Positions 33,495-43,303 of a stretch of DNA of 50,432 bases are shown piece by piece (the stretch's first letter is position 1; each line of letters begins with the position of its first letter). The position numbers and the translations under genes are program-made. The stretch is from JAVXAG01 sp040307645 (GTDB taxonomy: Bacteria > Bacillota > Clostridia > Peptostreptococcales > Anaerovoracaceae), in NCBI GenBank assembly GCA_040307645.1, contig JAWRJF010000043.1:1-50432 (forward strand), given 5' to 3'. The notes below the pieces were generated by a model. That model was given only the letters and a program-made list of their open reading frames with translations. It had not been told where the DNA came from and made no database searches.

Positions 33495-34082
33495 TTAACC
33501 CTCCAAAATCTTCTCTATTTCATCTAAGAGAACATCATGTCCACTTTTTTTCAACGATGAAACCGGGATTACTATATCTTCTTTTGAAAGTTGCAAAGTT
33601 TTTCTTATAACGCTTATACATTTTTGCATCTCGTTGCGAGATACTTTGTCTGCTTTTGTGGCAACTACAATACCATCAAGCCCGTAATGCTTAAGATATT
33701 CATACATCTGTATATCCTGGGCTGAAGGCGCATGTCTTATGTCTACAAGCTGTACTACCTTGGCAAGACCTTCTCTTCCCTGGAAGTATCGCTCCATCAT
33801 ATCTCCCCAATTTTCCGTGATATTTTTCGACACCTTGGCATAACCATAACCTGGTAAATCAACTATTCTAAACTTATCATTTATCTGATAAAAATTAATA
33901 GTTCTTGTTTTACCAGGATTGCCGCTTACTCGCGCTAAACTCTTTCTATTGGTCAGCAAATTTAGCAACGAGGATTTTCCTACATTTGATCTTCCCGCAA
34001 AAGCAATTTCCACCATATTATCTACGGGATACTGGTCTGGTTTAACAGCTACTGCTGCTAGCTCTGCATTTTTTATAATCAT
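33495..34082 (-). CDS. engB: ribosome biogenesis GTPase EngB/YsxC
   Basis: 195-aa circularly ordinary TrmE-Era-EngA-like GTPase needed for 50S subunit assembly. G1 GRSNVGKSSLLN (about 31-42), the GNPGKTRTINFY switch I region (about 55-66), G3 DLPGYGYAK (about 75-83) and G4 ATKADK (about 144-149) are intact. It lies 10 nt downstream of lon, the common Firmicute neighbourhood, with GAAGG before the ATG. Confidence 0.95.
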   Translation of the reverse strand: MIIKNAELAAVAVKPDQYPVDNMVEIAFAGRSNVGKSSLLNLLTNRKSLARVSGNPGKTRTINFYQINDKFRIVDLPGYGYAKVSKNITENWGDMMERYFQGREGLAKVVQLVDIRHAPSAQDIQMYEYLKHYGLDGIVVATKADKVSRNEMQKCISVIRKTLQLSKEDIVIPVSSLKKSGHDVLLDEIEKILEG

Positions 34083-34092
34083 ATTTTACCTT

Positions 34093-36450
34093 CTATTTTA
34101 CCAAAGCATGGTCAAGAGCATCACTTACAGTCTCAAGTAATACAAATTCCAACTGTTTTCTCACTGATGATGGAATTTCATCAATATCAGGTTCATTATC
34201 CTTTGGTAGTAATATTTTCTTTATACCCGCTCTATGAGCAGCTAAAACTTTTTCCCTTATTCCACCTACTGGTAGTATTTTTCCTCTAAGGGTGATTTCC
34301 CCAGTCATTGCTACATCTTTTCTAACAGGTGTCTGAGTTAATGTTGAAATTATAGCCGTACACATAGTTACACCTGCAGATGGACCATCTTTTGGAGTAG
34401 CCCCTTCAGGCACATGAACATGAAGATCATATTTTTTATAGAAATCTTCTTCTATTCCTAAAGTATTAGCAACTGATCTAATATAACTTATACCTGCCTT
34501 TGCAGACTCTTGCATTACATCACCAAGCTGACCTGTAAGTACAAGTTTTCCGCTACCTAAAACTAAAGTAGTTTCAATTGAAAGTGTATCTCCACCTACA
34601 ATAGTCCAAGCAAGACCTGTGGTAACGCCAATTTCATTTTCACCTTGGACTATATCGTATCTAAATCTCTTTTTACCCAGATATTTTTCTAGGTTTGACT
34701 GAGTTATACTATAGCTCTTTGAATCATGTGTAACAATTTTTCTTGCAACTTTTCTACATAAGTTAGCAATCTCTCTTTCTAGATTTCTTACACCTGATTC
34801 TCTTGTATAATAGTTGATTAAATCTCTAATAGCCTTTTCTGAAATCTTAAAGCTGGATTTTTTCAATCCATGTTCCTTTACTTTTTTAGGTACAAGGTAC
34901 CTTTGTGCAATCTTTACTTTTTCTTCTTCTGTATATCCTGATACTTGGATTATTTCCATTCTATCTAATAACGGCCTTGGAATTGTATCTGTAGAGTTTG
35001 CCGTAGTAATAAACATTACTTTAGATAAATCAAATGGAACCTCAAGAAAATGGTCTGTAAAATCTTTATTCTGCTCAGGATCTAACACTTCAAGTAATGC
35101 CGATGCTGGATCGCCCTTAAAATCTGCACCTATTTTGTCTACTTCATCAAAGAGGAACACTGGATTATTTGTGCCTGCATCTTTTAATGATGAAATAACT
35201 CGTCCTGGAATTGAACCAATATAGGTACGTCTATGGCCTCTTATTTCAGCCTCATCTCTAACTCCTCCTAGGGACATTCTTACAAATTCACGTCCACTAG
35301 CTCTTGCAATAGATTTTGCAATAGACGTTTTTCCAACACCTGGAGGTCCTACAAGGCAAATAATTGGGCCTTTAATATTTTTTGACAGGTGGATAACCGC
35401 AAGGTATTCAAGGATTCTCTCTTTAACCTGATCCAAACCATAATGATCACTATTAAGAATTTTCTCTGCCTTTTTTAAGTCTACATTTACCTTTGATGAT
35501 TTATTCCATGGCAAAGAAATAATTGTCTCTACATAGTTTCTAATAACAGCGCTCTCAGGAGAGGACGGGTTCATTTTAGTAAACTTACTGATTTCTTTCC
35601 TAACCTTTTCAGCAGTCTTTTCCTCTAGCTTAAGTTTTTCTAATTTTTCCATCCATTCAGCAGCTTCAGCCCCTGAATCTTCATTGACTCCTAACTCTTC
35701 CTGAATAGCTTTCATCTTTTCTCTTAAGATATATTCTTTCTGGTTTTGGTTAATACTAATTTTGACTTTTTCCGAAAGGTCCCTCTCAATAATAGCAATT
35801 TCATTTTCTTCTGCTAAAATATGATTTAACACGTCATACCTATTATTCAAGTCAACAGCCTCAAGAAGACTTTGTTTTTGTGGTATAGTAATGCTTAATT
35901 CATGTGCAATTCTATCAGCCAAAGCTCCCGGCATCTTTGTTGACAATATTTTTTCAACCATATCATCAGGAATAATACCGGTTAAAGTGGCATAATCAGC
36001 AAAACTATCAGCCGCAAGCCTTATTGCCGCCTTCAATTCCAGTTCCATGTCTTCATCAAGAATCTCAATTTCTTCAATTCTAGAAACTGAAACACTTATG
36101 TAAGGTTCCTCCACAATTATTTCATCAAGATTTGCCCTACATACACCCTCCACAAGGACTCTTACCGCATCTCCTTGTATTTTTAGCATCTGTTTTATCT
36201 TAACAACAGTACCAAATTTATAGTAGTCTTCTTCTGTAGGAATCAGAATATTTTCATCCATCTGTGATGTTACAAACATATATTTATTTGTAGCCATAGC
36301 CTTTTCTAAAGCTCTTATTGATTTTTCTCTACCAATATCAAAATGCACTACAGTATTAGGAAAAATTGTAACGCCTCTAAGGGGAACACAAGGTAGTATA
36401 TCTCTAGTATCTACAGCTTCATCAATGCTCTCTTTTAGTTCTTCACTCAT
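34093..36450 (-). CDS. lon: ATP-dependent Lon protease, LonA type
   Basis: 785-aa cytoplasmic protease. N-terminal substrate domain (about 15-210), AAA+ module with Walker A GPPGVGKTSIAK (about 366-377) and Walker B VFLFDEVDKIG (about 429-439), and a C-terminal protease domain with catalytic serine in PKDGPSAGVTM (about 683-693) and lysine in GGIREKVLAAHRAG (about 724-737). Degrades misfolded and regulatory proteins. AGGAGG lies 6 nt before the ATG. It is downstream of clpX with a terminator between, and leads the lon-engB-ykvA-hpt operon. Confidence 0.97.
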   Translation of the reverse strand: MSEELKESIDEAVDTRDILPCVPLRGVTIFPNTVVHFDIGREKSIRALEKAMATNKYMFVTSQMDENILIPTEEDYYKFGTVVKIKQMLKIQGDAVRVLVEGVCRANLDEIIVEEPYISVSVSRIEEIEILDEDMELELKAAIRLAADSFADYATLTGIIPDDMVEKILSTKMPGALADRIAHELSITIPQKQSLLEAVDLNNRYDVLNHILAEENEIAIIERDLSEKVKISINQNQKEYILREKMKAIQEELGVNEDSGAEAAEWMEKLEKLKLEEKTAEKVRKEISKFTKMNPSSPESAVIRNYVETIISLPWNKSSKVNVDLKKAEKILNSDHYGLDQVKERILEYLAVIHLSKNIKGPIICLVGPPGVGKTSIAKSIARASGREFVRMSLGGVRDEAEIRGHRRTYIGSIPGRVISSLKDAGTNNPVFLFDEVDKIGADFKGDPASALLEVLDPEQNKDFTDHFLEVPFDLSKVMFITTANSTDTIPRPLLDRMEIIQVSGYTEEEKVKIAQRYLVPKKVKEHGLKKSSFKISEKAIRDLINYYTRESGVRNLEREIANLCRKVARKIVTHDSKSYSITQSNLEKYLGKKRFRYDIVQGENEIGVTTGLAWTIVGGDTLSIETTLVLGSGKLVLTGQLGDVMQESAKAGISYIRSVANTLGIEEDFYKKYDLHVHVPEGATPKDGPSAGVTMCTAIISTLTQTPVRKDVAMTGEITLRGKILPVGGIREKVLAAHRAGIKKILLPKDNEPDIDEIPSSVRKQLEFVLLETVSDALDHALVK

Positions 36451-36463
36451 TTTTTTCCTCCTT

Positions 36464-36499
36464 TAATAAATTAAGAAAACAAGGCGACATAAGTCGCCT
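36464..36499 (-). terminator. terminator of the tig-clpP-clpX unit
   Basis: Minus-strand stem AGGCGAC (36499-36493) / GTCGCCT (36488-36482), 4-nt loop, tail TGTTTTCTTAATTT. A second small hairpin GAGGC-GTCA-GCCTC covers the last codons of clpX. Confidence 0.75.
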
Positions 36500-36502
36500 A
36501 TA

Positions 36503-37786
36503 TTATGAGGCGTCAGCCTCTTTGCTATTCGTTTTCTTATTATCTTTTAGTAACAATGTTGGTTTCACATTATTATCAATAGTGCCTTTAGTAATAATAC
36601 ATGTTTTAACATCATCTCTCGAAGGTATGTCAAACATAATATCAGTCATTACTTTTTCAATAATACTTCTTAGACCTCTGGCACCTGTTTTTCTTTCAAT
36701 AGCTTTTTTGGCAACTGCTAAAATAGCATCATCTTCAATTTCAAGTTCTACATTATCTAATTCAAAGAGCTTTTTATATTGTTTTAATAATGCATTTTTT
36801 GGTTCTTTCATGATTCTTACAAGTGCATCCTCTGAAAGTTCTTCCAAAGTTACTATGGCAGGTAGCCTTCCAATAAACTCTGGAATTAAACCAAATTTAA
36901 GCAAGTCTTCCGGTTGAATTAACTTTAATAAATCTGATTCCTCAGTTTTATTAAGATTAATTTCTGAGTTAAATCCAATTACCTTATCCCCTAGCCTTCT
37001 CTGAATAATCTTATCCATTCCATCAAATGCTCCTCCGCATATGAACAGAACATTAGTAGTATCAAATTGTATAAATTCTTGATGAGGATGCTTTCTTCCG
37101 CCCTGGGGAGGAACATTGGCAACAGTGCCTTCTAATATCTTTAAAAGTGCTTGCTGCACACCTTCACCACTAACGTCTCTTGTTATGGAAGGGTTATCAG
37201 ATTTTCTAGCAATCTTATCTATTTCATCTACATAGATAATACCTTTTTGGGCTTTTTCTATATCATAATCTGCTGCTTGAACTAATTTTAGCAGAATATT
37301 TTCAACATCTTCACCTACATATCCAGCTTCAGTAAGAGCTGTAGCATCTGCAATTGCAAATGGTACATTTAGTATCTTTGCAAGAGTCTGGGCTAATAAA
37401 GTCTTTCCTGACCCAGTAGGCCCTATCATAACGATATTACTTTTCTGCAGTTCAATATCGTCATTTTTATTTTTCTTTATATTATTAATTCTCTTATAGT
37501 GGTTGTATACTGCAACCGCAAGTGCTCTTTTTGCGTTATCTTGATCTATAACATAATCTGATAGTGTATCGAATATTTCCTTTGGCTTAGGCAAATCAAA
37601 TTTTTCTTCGTCTGTCATTCCCTCTAAATCATCATCTTCTATATCTTTCAAGATGATATCTCTACAAAGTTCAACACACTCATCGCAAATATATACTGCA
37701 GGACCTGCTACTATTCTTCTAACTTTACTTTGAGGTTTCCCGCAAAAAGAACATCTAAGTTCATTGTTCTCATCATACTTTGTCAT
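36503..37786 (-). CDS. clpX: ATP-dependent Clp protease ATP-binding subunit ClpX
   Basis: 427 residues. N-terminal C4 zinc domain LRCSFCGKPQSKVRRIV then YICDECVELC (about 10-42); AAA+ with Walker A GPTGSGKTLLAQ (about 121-132), Walker B IIYVDEIDKIARK (about 183-195) and arginine-finger region RRLGDKVIGF. Unfolds substrates for ClpP. The ATG at 37786 has a run of five Gs 6 nt upstream; the frame extends 9 codons into clpP but the first start there is a TTG without a site. Gene order tig-clpP-clpX-lon is classic for Firmicutes. Confidence 0.97.
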   Translation of the reverse strand: MTKYDENNELRCSFCGKPQSKVRRIVAGPAVYICDECVELCRDIILKDIEDDDLEGMTDEEKFDLPKPKEIFDTLSDYVIDQDNAKRALAVAVYNHYKRINNIKKNKNDDIELQKSNIVMIGPTGSGKTLLAQTLAKILNVPFAIADATALTEAGYVGEDVENILLKLVQAADYDIEKAQKGIIYVDEIDKIARKSDNPSITRDVSGEGVQQALLKILEGTVANVPPQGGRKHPHQEFIQFDTTNVLFICGGAFDGMDKIIQRRLGDKVIGFNSEINLNKTEESDLLKLIQPEDLLKFGLIPEFIGRLPAIVTLEELSEDALVRIMKEPKNALLKQYKKLFELDNVELEIEDDAILAVAKKAIERKTGARGLRSIIEKVMTDIMFDIPSRDDVKTCIITKGTIDNNVKPTLLLKDNKKTNSKEADAS

Positions 37787-37799
37787 TATAATCCCCCTA

Positions 37800-38381
37800 C
37801 TATCTTCTATCAATTACTTTGTCAATAAGGCCATACTGACAAGCTTCCTCTGCTCCCATAAAATTATCTCTATCTGTATCTTTTTCAATTTTGGACATTT
37901 TTTGTCCTGTATTATCACATAGTATCCTGTTCAACTTTTCTCTTGTCTTTATAATCCATTCTGCATGAATTCTAATGTCCTCAGCTTGCCCCTGAGCTCC
38001 ACCTAATGGCTGATGAATCATAATCTCTGCATTAGGAAGCGCAAATCTTTTTCCTTTTGCCCCTGACGAAAGAAGAAAAGCACCCATACTTGCAGCCATA
38101 CCTATACATATAGTAGATACATCAGGCTTAATATATTGCATAGTATCATAAATAGCCATACCGGCAGTTACTGAACCGCCGGGGCTATTTATATAAATAC
38201 AAATATCTTTATCAGGATCCTCTGCTTCTAAGAATAGCAACTGAGCTACCACTACACTGGCAAGGTGTTCATCAATCTGTTCTCCTATAAATATAATTCT
38301 ATCCTTTAATAATCTCGAATAGATATCATAGGATCTTTCTCCTCTACCGGTCTGTTCTATTACATATGGTACTAACGCCAT
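37800..38381 (-). CDS. clpP: ATP-dependent Clp protease proteolytic subunit ClpP
   Basis: 193-aa serine protease. Catalytic serine in TICIGMAASMGAFLL (about 90-104, Ser 97 region), histidine in MIHQPLGGAQGQ (about 120-131) and aspartate in DTDRDNFMGAEEA (about 169-181). INSPGGSVTAGMAIYD (about 63-78) is the strand-1 signature. The GGGGG site sits 8 nt before ATG 38381 and only 2 nt before an upstream GTG, so the shorter start is chosen. Lies between tig and clpX. Confidence 0.96.
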   Translation of the reverse strand: MALVPYVIEQTGRGERSYDIYSRLLKDRIIFIGEQIDEHLASVVVAQLLFLEAEDPDKDICIYINSPGGSVTAGMAIYDTMQYIKPDVSTICIGMAASMGAFLLSSGAKGKRFALPNAEIMIHQPLGGAQGQAEDIRIHAEWIIKTREKLNRILCDNTGQKMSKIEKDTDRDNFMGAEEACQYGLIDKVIDRR

Positions 38382-38432
38382 TCTCACTACCCCCTTGTTT
38401 ATCTGTATATTTATTTTATTAAAATAGACTAA

Positions 38433-39716
38433 TTATTTAATTACAGCTTTTTCAAATAGTAAATCAATTACTTTTTTAAGCTGAATATCTTTCTGGAAGA
38501 AAGTTAAATTGTCAACACCGATCATTTTTTTGATTTCATCTAAATCTGTTTTATACTGATCAGCTATTGCTTTTAATTCTTCTTCTAACTCTTCTTCTGT
38601 TACTTTTATATCTTCTTTTTCTACGATTGACATTAGAATTAATCTTGTCTTAACCTTCTTCTCGGCTTCTTCTCTTAATTCTTCTCTGAATTCTTTAGGA
38701 TCTTTCTGAACAAACTGTAAATACTGTTCTAATCCAAGACCCTGGTATCTTAACTGCTGGTCTAATTCCTGAGCCATTCTGTCGATTTCATCTTCTACAA
38801 GAATTTTAGGAACATCTACTGTGTTTGCTTCATATACTTTTTGAATTACTGCATCCTTCATTTGGTTTTCTTCACTTGATTTTGCATACTTTTCTAGTCT
38901 TTCCCTAGTAGCATTTTTTAATTCATCTAAAGTATCATATTCACTAACATCTTTAGCAAATTCATCATCTAGTTCTGGAAGCTGTTCTTCCTTAATTTCG
39001 TGAACTAAGCAATGGAATACTGCTTCTTTACCAGCTAAATCCTCTGAATGGTATTCTTCTGGGAATGTAACCTTAACGTCCTTCTTTTCGCCAGGAGTTG
39101 CACCTATTAACTGTTCTTCAAAACCAGGGATAAATGTGCCTGAGCCAAGCTTTAATTCCTGTCTTTCAGCTGTGCCACCTTCAAACTGTTCTTCTCCAAC
39201 AAAACCTGAATAGTCAAGAAGAACGGTATCCCCTTCTTTAGCAGGTCTCTCTGCTAGAATCATTCTTGCGTTTCTCTTCTGTAAAGCTTCAATGTCTTTA
39301 TCAACATCTTCGTCTTTTACTTCTTGTACTACTTTTTCAATTTCAACTCCAAAATAGTCTTTAACTTCTACTACAGGGTAAACAGGTACAGTAATAGTTA
39401 CAGTGAATTCTTTACCCTTAGCAATTTCTGAGAATTCTGCGCTTGGGCTGTCAATTACTTCAAGATCTAATTCCTTAACAGCTACCATGTAATTCTCTCT
39501 GAATAAACCGTTAATTGCATCTTCAAAGAAAACTCCTTCTCCATAATGCTTTTCAATTATACTTCTTGGCGCTTTACCTTTTCTAAAACCATCTATCACA
39601 AACTGATCTTTTGATTGCTGGTAAGCTTTTACAACAGCTGCGTCGAATTCTTCAGCTGTAAATTCCATAGTGAATTTTACTTCATTTTTTTCCTTTGAAA
39701 TGAATGTTGTTTTCAT
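38433..39716 (-). CDS. tig: trigger factor, peptidyl-prolyl isomerase chaperone
   Basis: 427-aa ribosome-associated chaperone. N-terminal ribosome-binding domain with the signature DGFRKGKAPRSIIEKHYG (about 40-57); FKBP domain EGDTVLLDYSGFVGEEQFEGGTAE (about 162-185); long helical C-terminal domain rich in Glu and Lys. AGGAGG lies 9 nt before the ATG. A promoter candidate lies 80 nt upstream. It heads a unit with clpP and clpX, joining folding and degradation. Confidence 0.96.
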   Translation of the reverse strand: MKTTFISKEKNEVKFTMEFTAEEFDAAVVKAYQQSKDQFVIDGFRKGKAPRSIIEKHYGEGVFFEDAINGLFRENYMVAVKELDLEVIDSPSAEFSEIAKGKEFTVTITVPVYPVVEVKDYFGVEIEKVVQEVKDEDVDKDIEALQKRNARMILAERPAKEGDTVLLDYSGFVGEEQFEGGTAERQELKLGSGTFIPGFEEQLIGATPGEKKDVKVTFPEEYHSEDLAGKEAVFHCLVHEIKEEQLPELDDEFAKDVSEYDTLDELKNATRERLEKYAKSSEENQMKDAVIQKVYEANTVDVPKILVEDEIDRMAQELDQQLRYQGLGLEQYLQFVQKDPKEFREELREEAEKKVKTRLILMSIVEKEDIKVTEEELEEELKAIADQYKTDLDEIKKMIGVDNLTFFQKDIQLKKVIDLLFEKAVIK

Positions 39717-39792
39717 TGATATATATCCTCCTAAAATTATGACACCTTAATAATCTATGTAATATAACGATTCTGAACATAGAATGCATATA

Positions 39793-39821
39793 ATTATACA
39801 CTTTTTATATGTAAAAGTAAA
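39793..39821 (-). promoter_or_regulatory. candidate sigma-A promoter of tig-clpP-clpX
   Basis: Minus strand: TTTACT (39821-39816), 17 nt, perfect TATAAT (39798-39793). No CIRCE or CtsR operator is seen beside it. Confidence 0.5.
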
Positions 39822-39832
39822 GGAATTAAGCA

Positions 39833-39861
39833 AAAATGACTGCTGAACTAACAGTCATTTT
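39833..39861. terminator. bidirectional terminator after the CYTH gene
   Basis: AAAATGACTG pairs with CAGTCATTTT (10 bp, 9-nt loop). T-rich on both flanks (TTTTTTATT on the plus, TTTTTGCTTAATT on the minus strand). Confidence 0.85.
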
Positions 39862-39864
39862 TTA

Positions 39865-40482
39865 TTATAATAAATCCAGTCCTCTTTTATATTTACTTGT
39901 GTTTTCCGGCACAAGATTATATCTGTCTGCTAAATCATTTCCAAGCTTCTCCATATCTTCTTTATCACCGGAATACAGCTCTATTTCAACTTCACAAATC
40001 GGAGCATTTCCATTTTTAGTTATTATTTCTCCTGTATCTACAGAGATCTCTGATATAGACTTCCCTGTATCAATTCTCATCTGTTTCCTTGTGAATACCA
40101 TCTCCATTATAGGAATAATCTTTTTCCCCTCAGAAATGTTAAGTAACTTATCTTCGATTGGACTTTCTTTAAAAATTGACAAAGTTGGTGCCTCAAAAAA
40201 GGTTTCATCTTCAACTGGAACATTAATCTCTTCGCGCTCATGAAGTCCGTCTGTCGATGTTCCGTTCCATTTTACAGTGGCTACGATTTTAGAACCTTCC
40301 TGTCTTACCCTAAAGGCAATCTTTGAACTAAACAAATCCCTATCCTCTGTATCATAGTATATCGCCTTCATGTTAATGACTTCATCGGAATCCTTGTCTT
40401 TAATAGTCTTTAAATACTTATCGTCCAGTATATTTTGGGAAACTTCCATGTTAGTTACCGCATACTTTAACTCAATTTCCAT
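39865..40482 (-). CDS. CYTH domain protein (triphosphate-tunnel metalloenzyme family)
   Basis: 205 residues. The hallmark MEIELKYAV (1-9, the ExExK motif) opens the protein, followed by the tunnel strands YYDTEDRDLFSSKIAFRVRQEG (about 42-63) with the conserved Y-D-T and RxR pairs, and ATVKWNG, EREEINVP and CEVEIELYSGD (about 165-175). CYTH enzymes hydrolyse triphosphates or act as adenylyl cyclase or thiamine-triphosphatase-like enzymes; the activity here is not determinable. AGAGG precedes the ATG. Confidence 0.88.
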   Translation of the reverse strand: MEIELKYAVTNMEVSQNILDDKYLKTIKDKDSDEVINMKAIYYDTEDRDLFSSKIAFRVRQEGSKIVATVKWNGTSTDGLHEREEINVPVEDETFFEAPTLSIFKESPIEDKLLNISEGKKIIPIMEMVFTRKQMRIDTGKSISEISVDTGEIITKNGNAPICEVEIELYSGDKEDMEKLGNDLADRYNLVPENTSKYKRGLDLL

Positions 40483-40575
40483 AATAACCTCTTCTTCGTA
40501 TCTTTAAAATTCTTTCTTAATCATATGTTTCAAAAAATATAACGACTTATGTTTTACCACAAATTCTTAATTTCG

Positions 40576-41286
40576 TCAATAGAACACATCATCAATAGTA
40601 TAATATCCCGGATTTTTATCTTTTATCCAAATTGCCGCCTCAATGGCTCCCTTTGCAAAAATAGTCTTAGAAAAAGCCGTGTGTTTAATTTCAATTACTT
40701 CATCTTTCATAGCAAAGATAACCTGATGTTCGCCGAAAATAGTCCCGCCTCTTACACTATGAATTCCTATCTCATCTTTTCTTTTATGTTCACCCACCCT
40801 GCCAAAAACACGTTTTTTCTTTTGTTTAGGGTCGATAGTGTCAGCTAAAAGGTTTGCTGTACCACTTGGCGAATCTATCTTTTGGTTGTGATGCTTTTCA
40901 ATTATTTCAATATCCGACGAAGACTCTAGTAGAATCGTCGCCAGTCCTAAAATCCGTTTTAATGCATTAATACCATAGGAGTAATTAGAACTTTTAAGGA
41001 CCGGAACAGTTTTGCTTAATTCCTCAATTAATTGTTCTTCTTCTTTCGAGTATCCTGTCGTTGCAAAAATCACAGGCACTTTGCCTTTTTTAGACTTTGC
41101 AAAATCGCATATCATCTTAAGTGCATTAGGATGGCTAAAATCAATTACAACATCAGGATTTGTATCCCAAAGAGTTTCCCCCAACGCAGGTTCTACATTC
41201 CATACTTTCCCAATATCAGAATTCTGAACAGCAAGATCTCTCACCAATCTGCCCATCGTTCCGGTTCCAACTATAGAAATATTCAT
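40576..41286 (-). CDS. dapB: 4-hydroxy-tetrahydrodipicolinate reductase
   Basis: Lysine and diaminopimelate pathway enzyme, 236 aa. NAD(P) motif ISIVGTGTMGR (3-13), the catalytic block IEIIEKHHNQKIDSPSGTA (about 124-142, usual E-HHxxKxDAPSGTA) and the domain-signature VRGGTIFGEHQV (about 177-188) are intact. The length is slightly below the usual about 250 to 270. No dapA or other dap gene is adjacent. GGAGG lies 8 nt before the ATG. Confidence 0.93.
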   Translation of the reverse strand: MNISIVGTGTMGRLVRDLAVQNSDIGKVWNVEPALGETLWDTNPDVVIDFSHPNALKMICDFAKSKKGKVPVIFATTGYSKEEEQLIEELSKTVPVLKSSNYSYGINALKRILGLATILLESSSDIEIIEKHHNQKIDSPSGTANLLADTIDPKQKKKRVFGRVGEHKRKDEIGIHSVRGGTIFGEHQVIFAMKDEVIEIKHTAFSKTIFAKGAIEAAIWIKDKNPGYYTIDDVFY

Positions 41287-41355
41287 ATTTATTCCTCCAA
41301 CACAAATATAATTATTTAATATTTATGTTTTAGGCAATAACCTTATGTATTAACT

Positions 41356-42660
41356 TTAAAAAAACCTTCTCTTCGTTATACAATAACATATTGGAACTAA
41401 AAACAAATAAACCGCCCAAGGAACCGCCTCATACCCAACTTGTAAAAACTTAAGAGGAAGTGAGCAAGCTAGTGCCCAAGGTACAACCCCGGAAAGAAGT
41501 ATTACAGAGTTTTCTAAATCTATTGCTAGTTCTACAGAATTATTTTCATCTTCTAAATACGATTTTTTAACAATGTCATTACACATCATAGAAGCTATGG
41601 TCTGATTACAAAATACAGAAATTGCAATTAGCGATATAAATACCGTAGAAGGAAATCTCCCAATTTTATTAATAATACGATCAACTTTATCTTGTAATTC
41701 ACTTAGCATCTTCGTTCCATTAAAAATTCCCGAGTATGTGCTGGAAATAATAATAATGCAAACCACTTCAATCATTGATACAAGACCACCACCGTTTAGT
41801 ATAACACCTAAAGCCTCGTTTTCTAAGTGAAATCCAAAAATACATGTATTTATAAGCTTTATCAATGGCATTTTTTCTACAACAAGTGTAACTAATACTC
41901 CACTCATTATACTAGCCATCATAGCATGAATTACCCGAACCTTTATTAGCGGCAAGATTATCATGCACAAAGCTGGCAGCAATGACCAAAAGGAAATAGT
42001 AAACTCCCTTTCCAAGTTAGTTAATATTATTGTTTGTACCTCTAAAATAGGATTATTAAACGAACAAATCAAATAAAATAAAAATGTTATTATAAATGGT
42101 AATAAACTTGTTCGCATCATTAACCTTACGTTATTATATATATCAGTATGGGTTATGGAAGCAATTAGGATAGCACTAGATGATACAGGTGAACCTCTGT
42201 CTCCAAAATAGATTCCCGATATAATAGCGCCAGCCGTTATTATTGGGTCTACCCCTCCACTTCTTGCCAAAGCCATAAAAATAACTCCAGCCGTCCCTGC
42301 TACTCCAAAAGAAGTTCCCAAAGCATAGGACAGTACACAGCAAAGTAAAAAAGTAATAATAATAAATAAATTAGGAGTTATTAGTTTTATCCCGTTATAA
42401 ACAAAATAAGTAATGGTTCCTGCAGATCTCCAAATCCCAGTAATAAATCCGATCAAAAACATTACTTCTATAACCACTGTAGCTTCTTTTATTCCATTTA
42501 TCCCCATGCTGGTAAGTTCTTTTATTTTATAACCTTTTTTTATGCCAATACTAACAAAGCCAACAAGTCCTATGACTAACGCAATAACCATCGTATGGTC
42601 AGTCACAAGACATGTAATCATGGTTATAATAAATAAAGCAAAGCCGAGAGGAAGATTCAT
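41356..42660 (-). CDS. NhaC-family Na+/H+ antiporter
   Basis: 434 residues, about eleven spans. Family blocks: SYALGTSFGVAGTAGVIFMALARSGGVDP (about 107-135), SGIYFGDRGSPVSSSAILIASITHTDIYNN (about 146-175) and the C-terminal FCNQTIASMMCNDIV. These fit NhaC. Exchanges Na+ or metabolites such as malate/lactate for protons. The ATG overlaps the stop of the upstream 183-frame gene by one base, implying coupling. Substrate not determinable. Confidence 0.85.
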   Translation of the reverse strand: MNLPLGFALFIITMITCLVTDHTMVIALVIGLVGFVSIGIKKGYKIKELTSMGINGIKEATVVIEVMFLIGFITGIWRSAGTITYFVYNGIKLITPNLFIIITFLLCCVLSYALGTSFGVAGTAGVIFMALARSGGVDPIITAGAIISGIYFGDRGSPVSSSAILIASITHTDIYNNVRLMMRTSLLPFIITFLFYLICSFNNPILEVQTIILTNLEREFTISFWSLLPALCMIILPLIKVRVIHAMMASIMSGVLVTLVVEKMPLIKLINTCIFGFHLENEALGVILNGGGLVSMIEVVCIIIISSTYSGIFNGTKMLSELQDKVDRIINKIGRFPSTVFISLIAISVFCNQTIASMMCNDIVKKSYLEDENNSVELAIDLENSVILLSGVVPWALACSLPLKFLQVGYEAVPWAVYLFLVPICYCITKRRFF

Positions 42661-43151
42661 TATTTTTTATTTCCCCCTCGATTTTTTATGATCTCATCAA
42701 GAAGTTGACTGTTTAAGCGCTTTTGAGTTTCTCTTAGATCTTCTATCTTAGGCATATCTGTAAGTTGCATAACCCAAAGATATTTTTTATATTTACAGTC
42801 TTCTAATTTCTTAGCTATAGCCTTATGAAAAAGAACTGATTTTTCTCTTGCATTAATCAAGTATACTCTTGCTATCAGACCCTTTTTCAATCTTTTAATT
42901 TCTACTACATTTTCGATATCTCCAGCATCATAAATTGCATCTTTAATATCTCTTGCTATAATTTCACCAATTAGTCTAGTTTCTTCTCTTTTCATCACAA
43001 TCCAAAAACTGGAAGTAGCTATTATTCCAAGTACAATAGCTGCATAACCTCCAAAACTATCTATAGTAAAATAGCACATAACTGCCCCGAAGAAAAAAGA
43101 CAGCCATTTTGATGCTTTTATTATTTTTAGTGTCGATTCAATACTCTTCAT
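42660..43151 (-). CDS. small membrane protein cotranscribed with the antiporter
   Basis: 163 residues starting MKSIESTLKII, with two adjacent membrane segments (SKWLSFFFGAVMCYFTID and YAAIVLGIIATSSFWIV) then a cytoplasmic domain of about 110 residues (LIGEIIARDIKDAIYDAGD and LWVMQLTDMPKIEDLRETQ). No known domain recognised; the cytoplasmic part resembles a small restriction-like or nuclease fold only superficially. The start at 43151 follows GAGG at 6 nt; an in-frame ATG at 43163 is the alternative. It is translationally coupled to the NhaC-like gene, so a regulatory or accessory role is possible. Confidence 0.6.
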   Translation of the reverse strand: MKSIESTLKIIKASKWLSFFFGAVMCYFTIDSFGGYAAIVLGIIATSSFWIVMKREETRLIGEIIARDIKDAIYDAGDIENVVEIKRLKKGLIARVYLINAREKSVLFHKAIAKKLEDCKYKKYLWVMQLTDMPKIEDLRETQKRLNSQLLDEIIKNRGGNKK

Positions 43152-43254
43152 TTTATACCTCATTTTGTATTCTTTCCTTATTTGTTTATTATATGCCCAA
43201 AAACACATCATGTCAAAACTTGCGTAAAGTATAATACAAAAATTATTTATTTTG

Positions 43255-43263
43255 TGGTATAAT
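43255..43263 (+). promoter_or_regulatory. extended -10 promoter of deoC
   Basis: TGGTATAAT, a perfect extended -10 element (TGn plus TATAAT), 41 nt before the deoC start. A clear -35 box is absent, as allowed for extended -10 promoters. Confidence 0.6.
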
Positions 43264-43303
43264 TATGTGGCATATAGTATCACATAAAAAAAAGGAGAAA
43301 ATA

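Noticed and set aside
39717..39864. CtsR or CIRCE operator controlling tig-clp genes
   Set aside because: No GGTCAAA tandem and no CIRCE inverted repeat in the upstream sequence.
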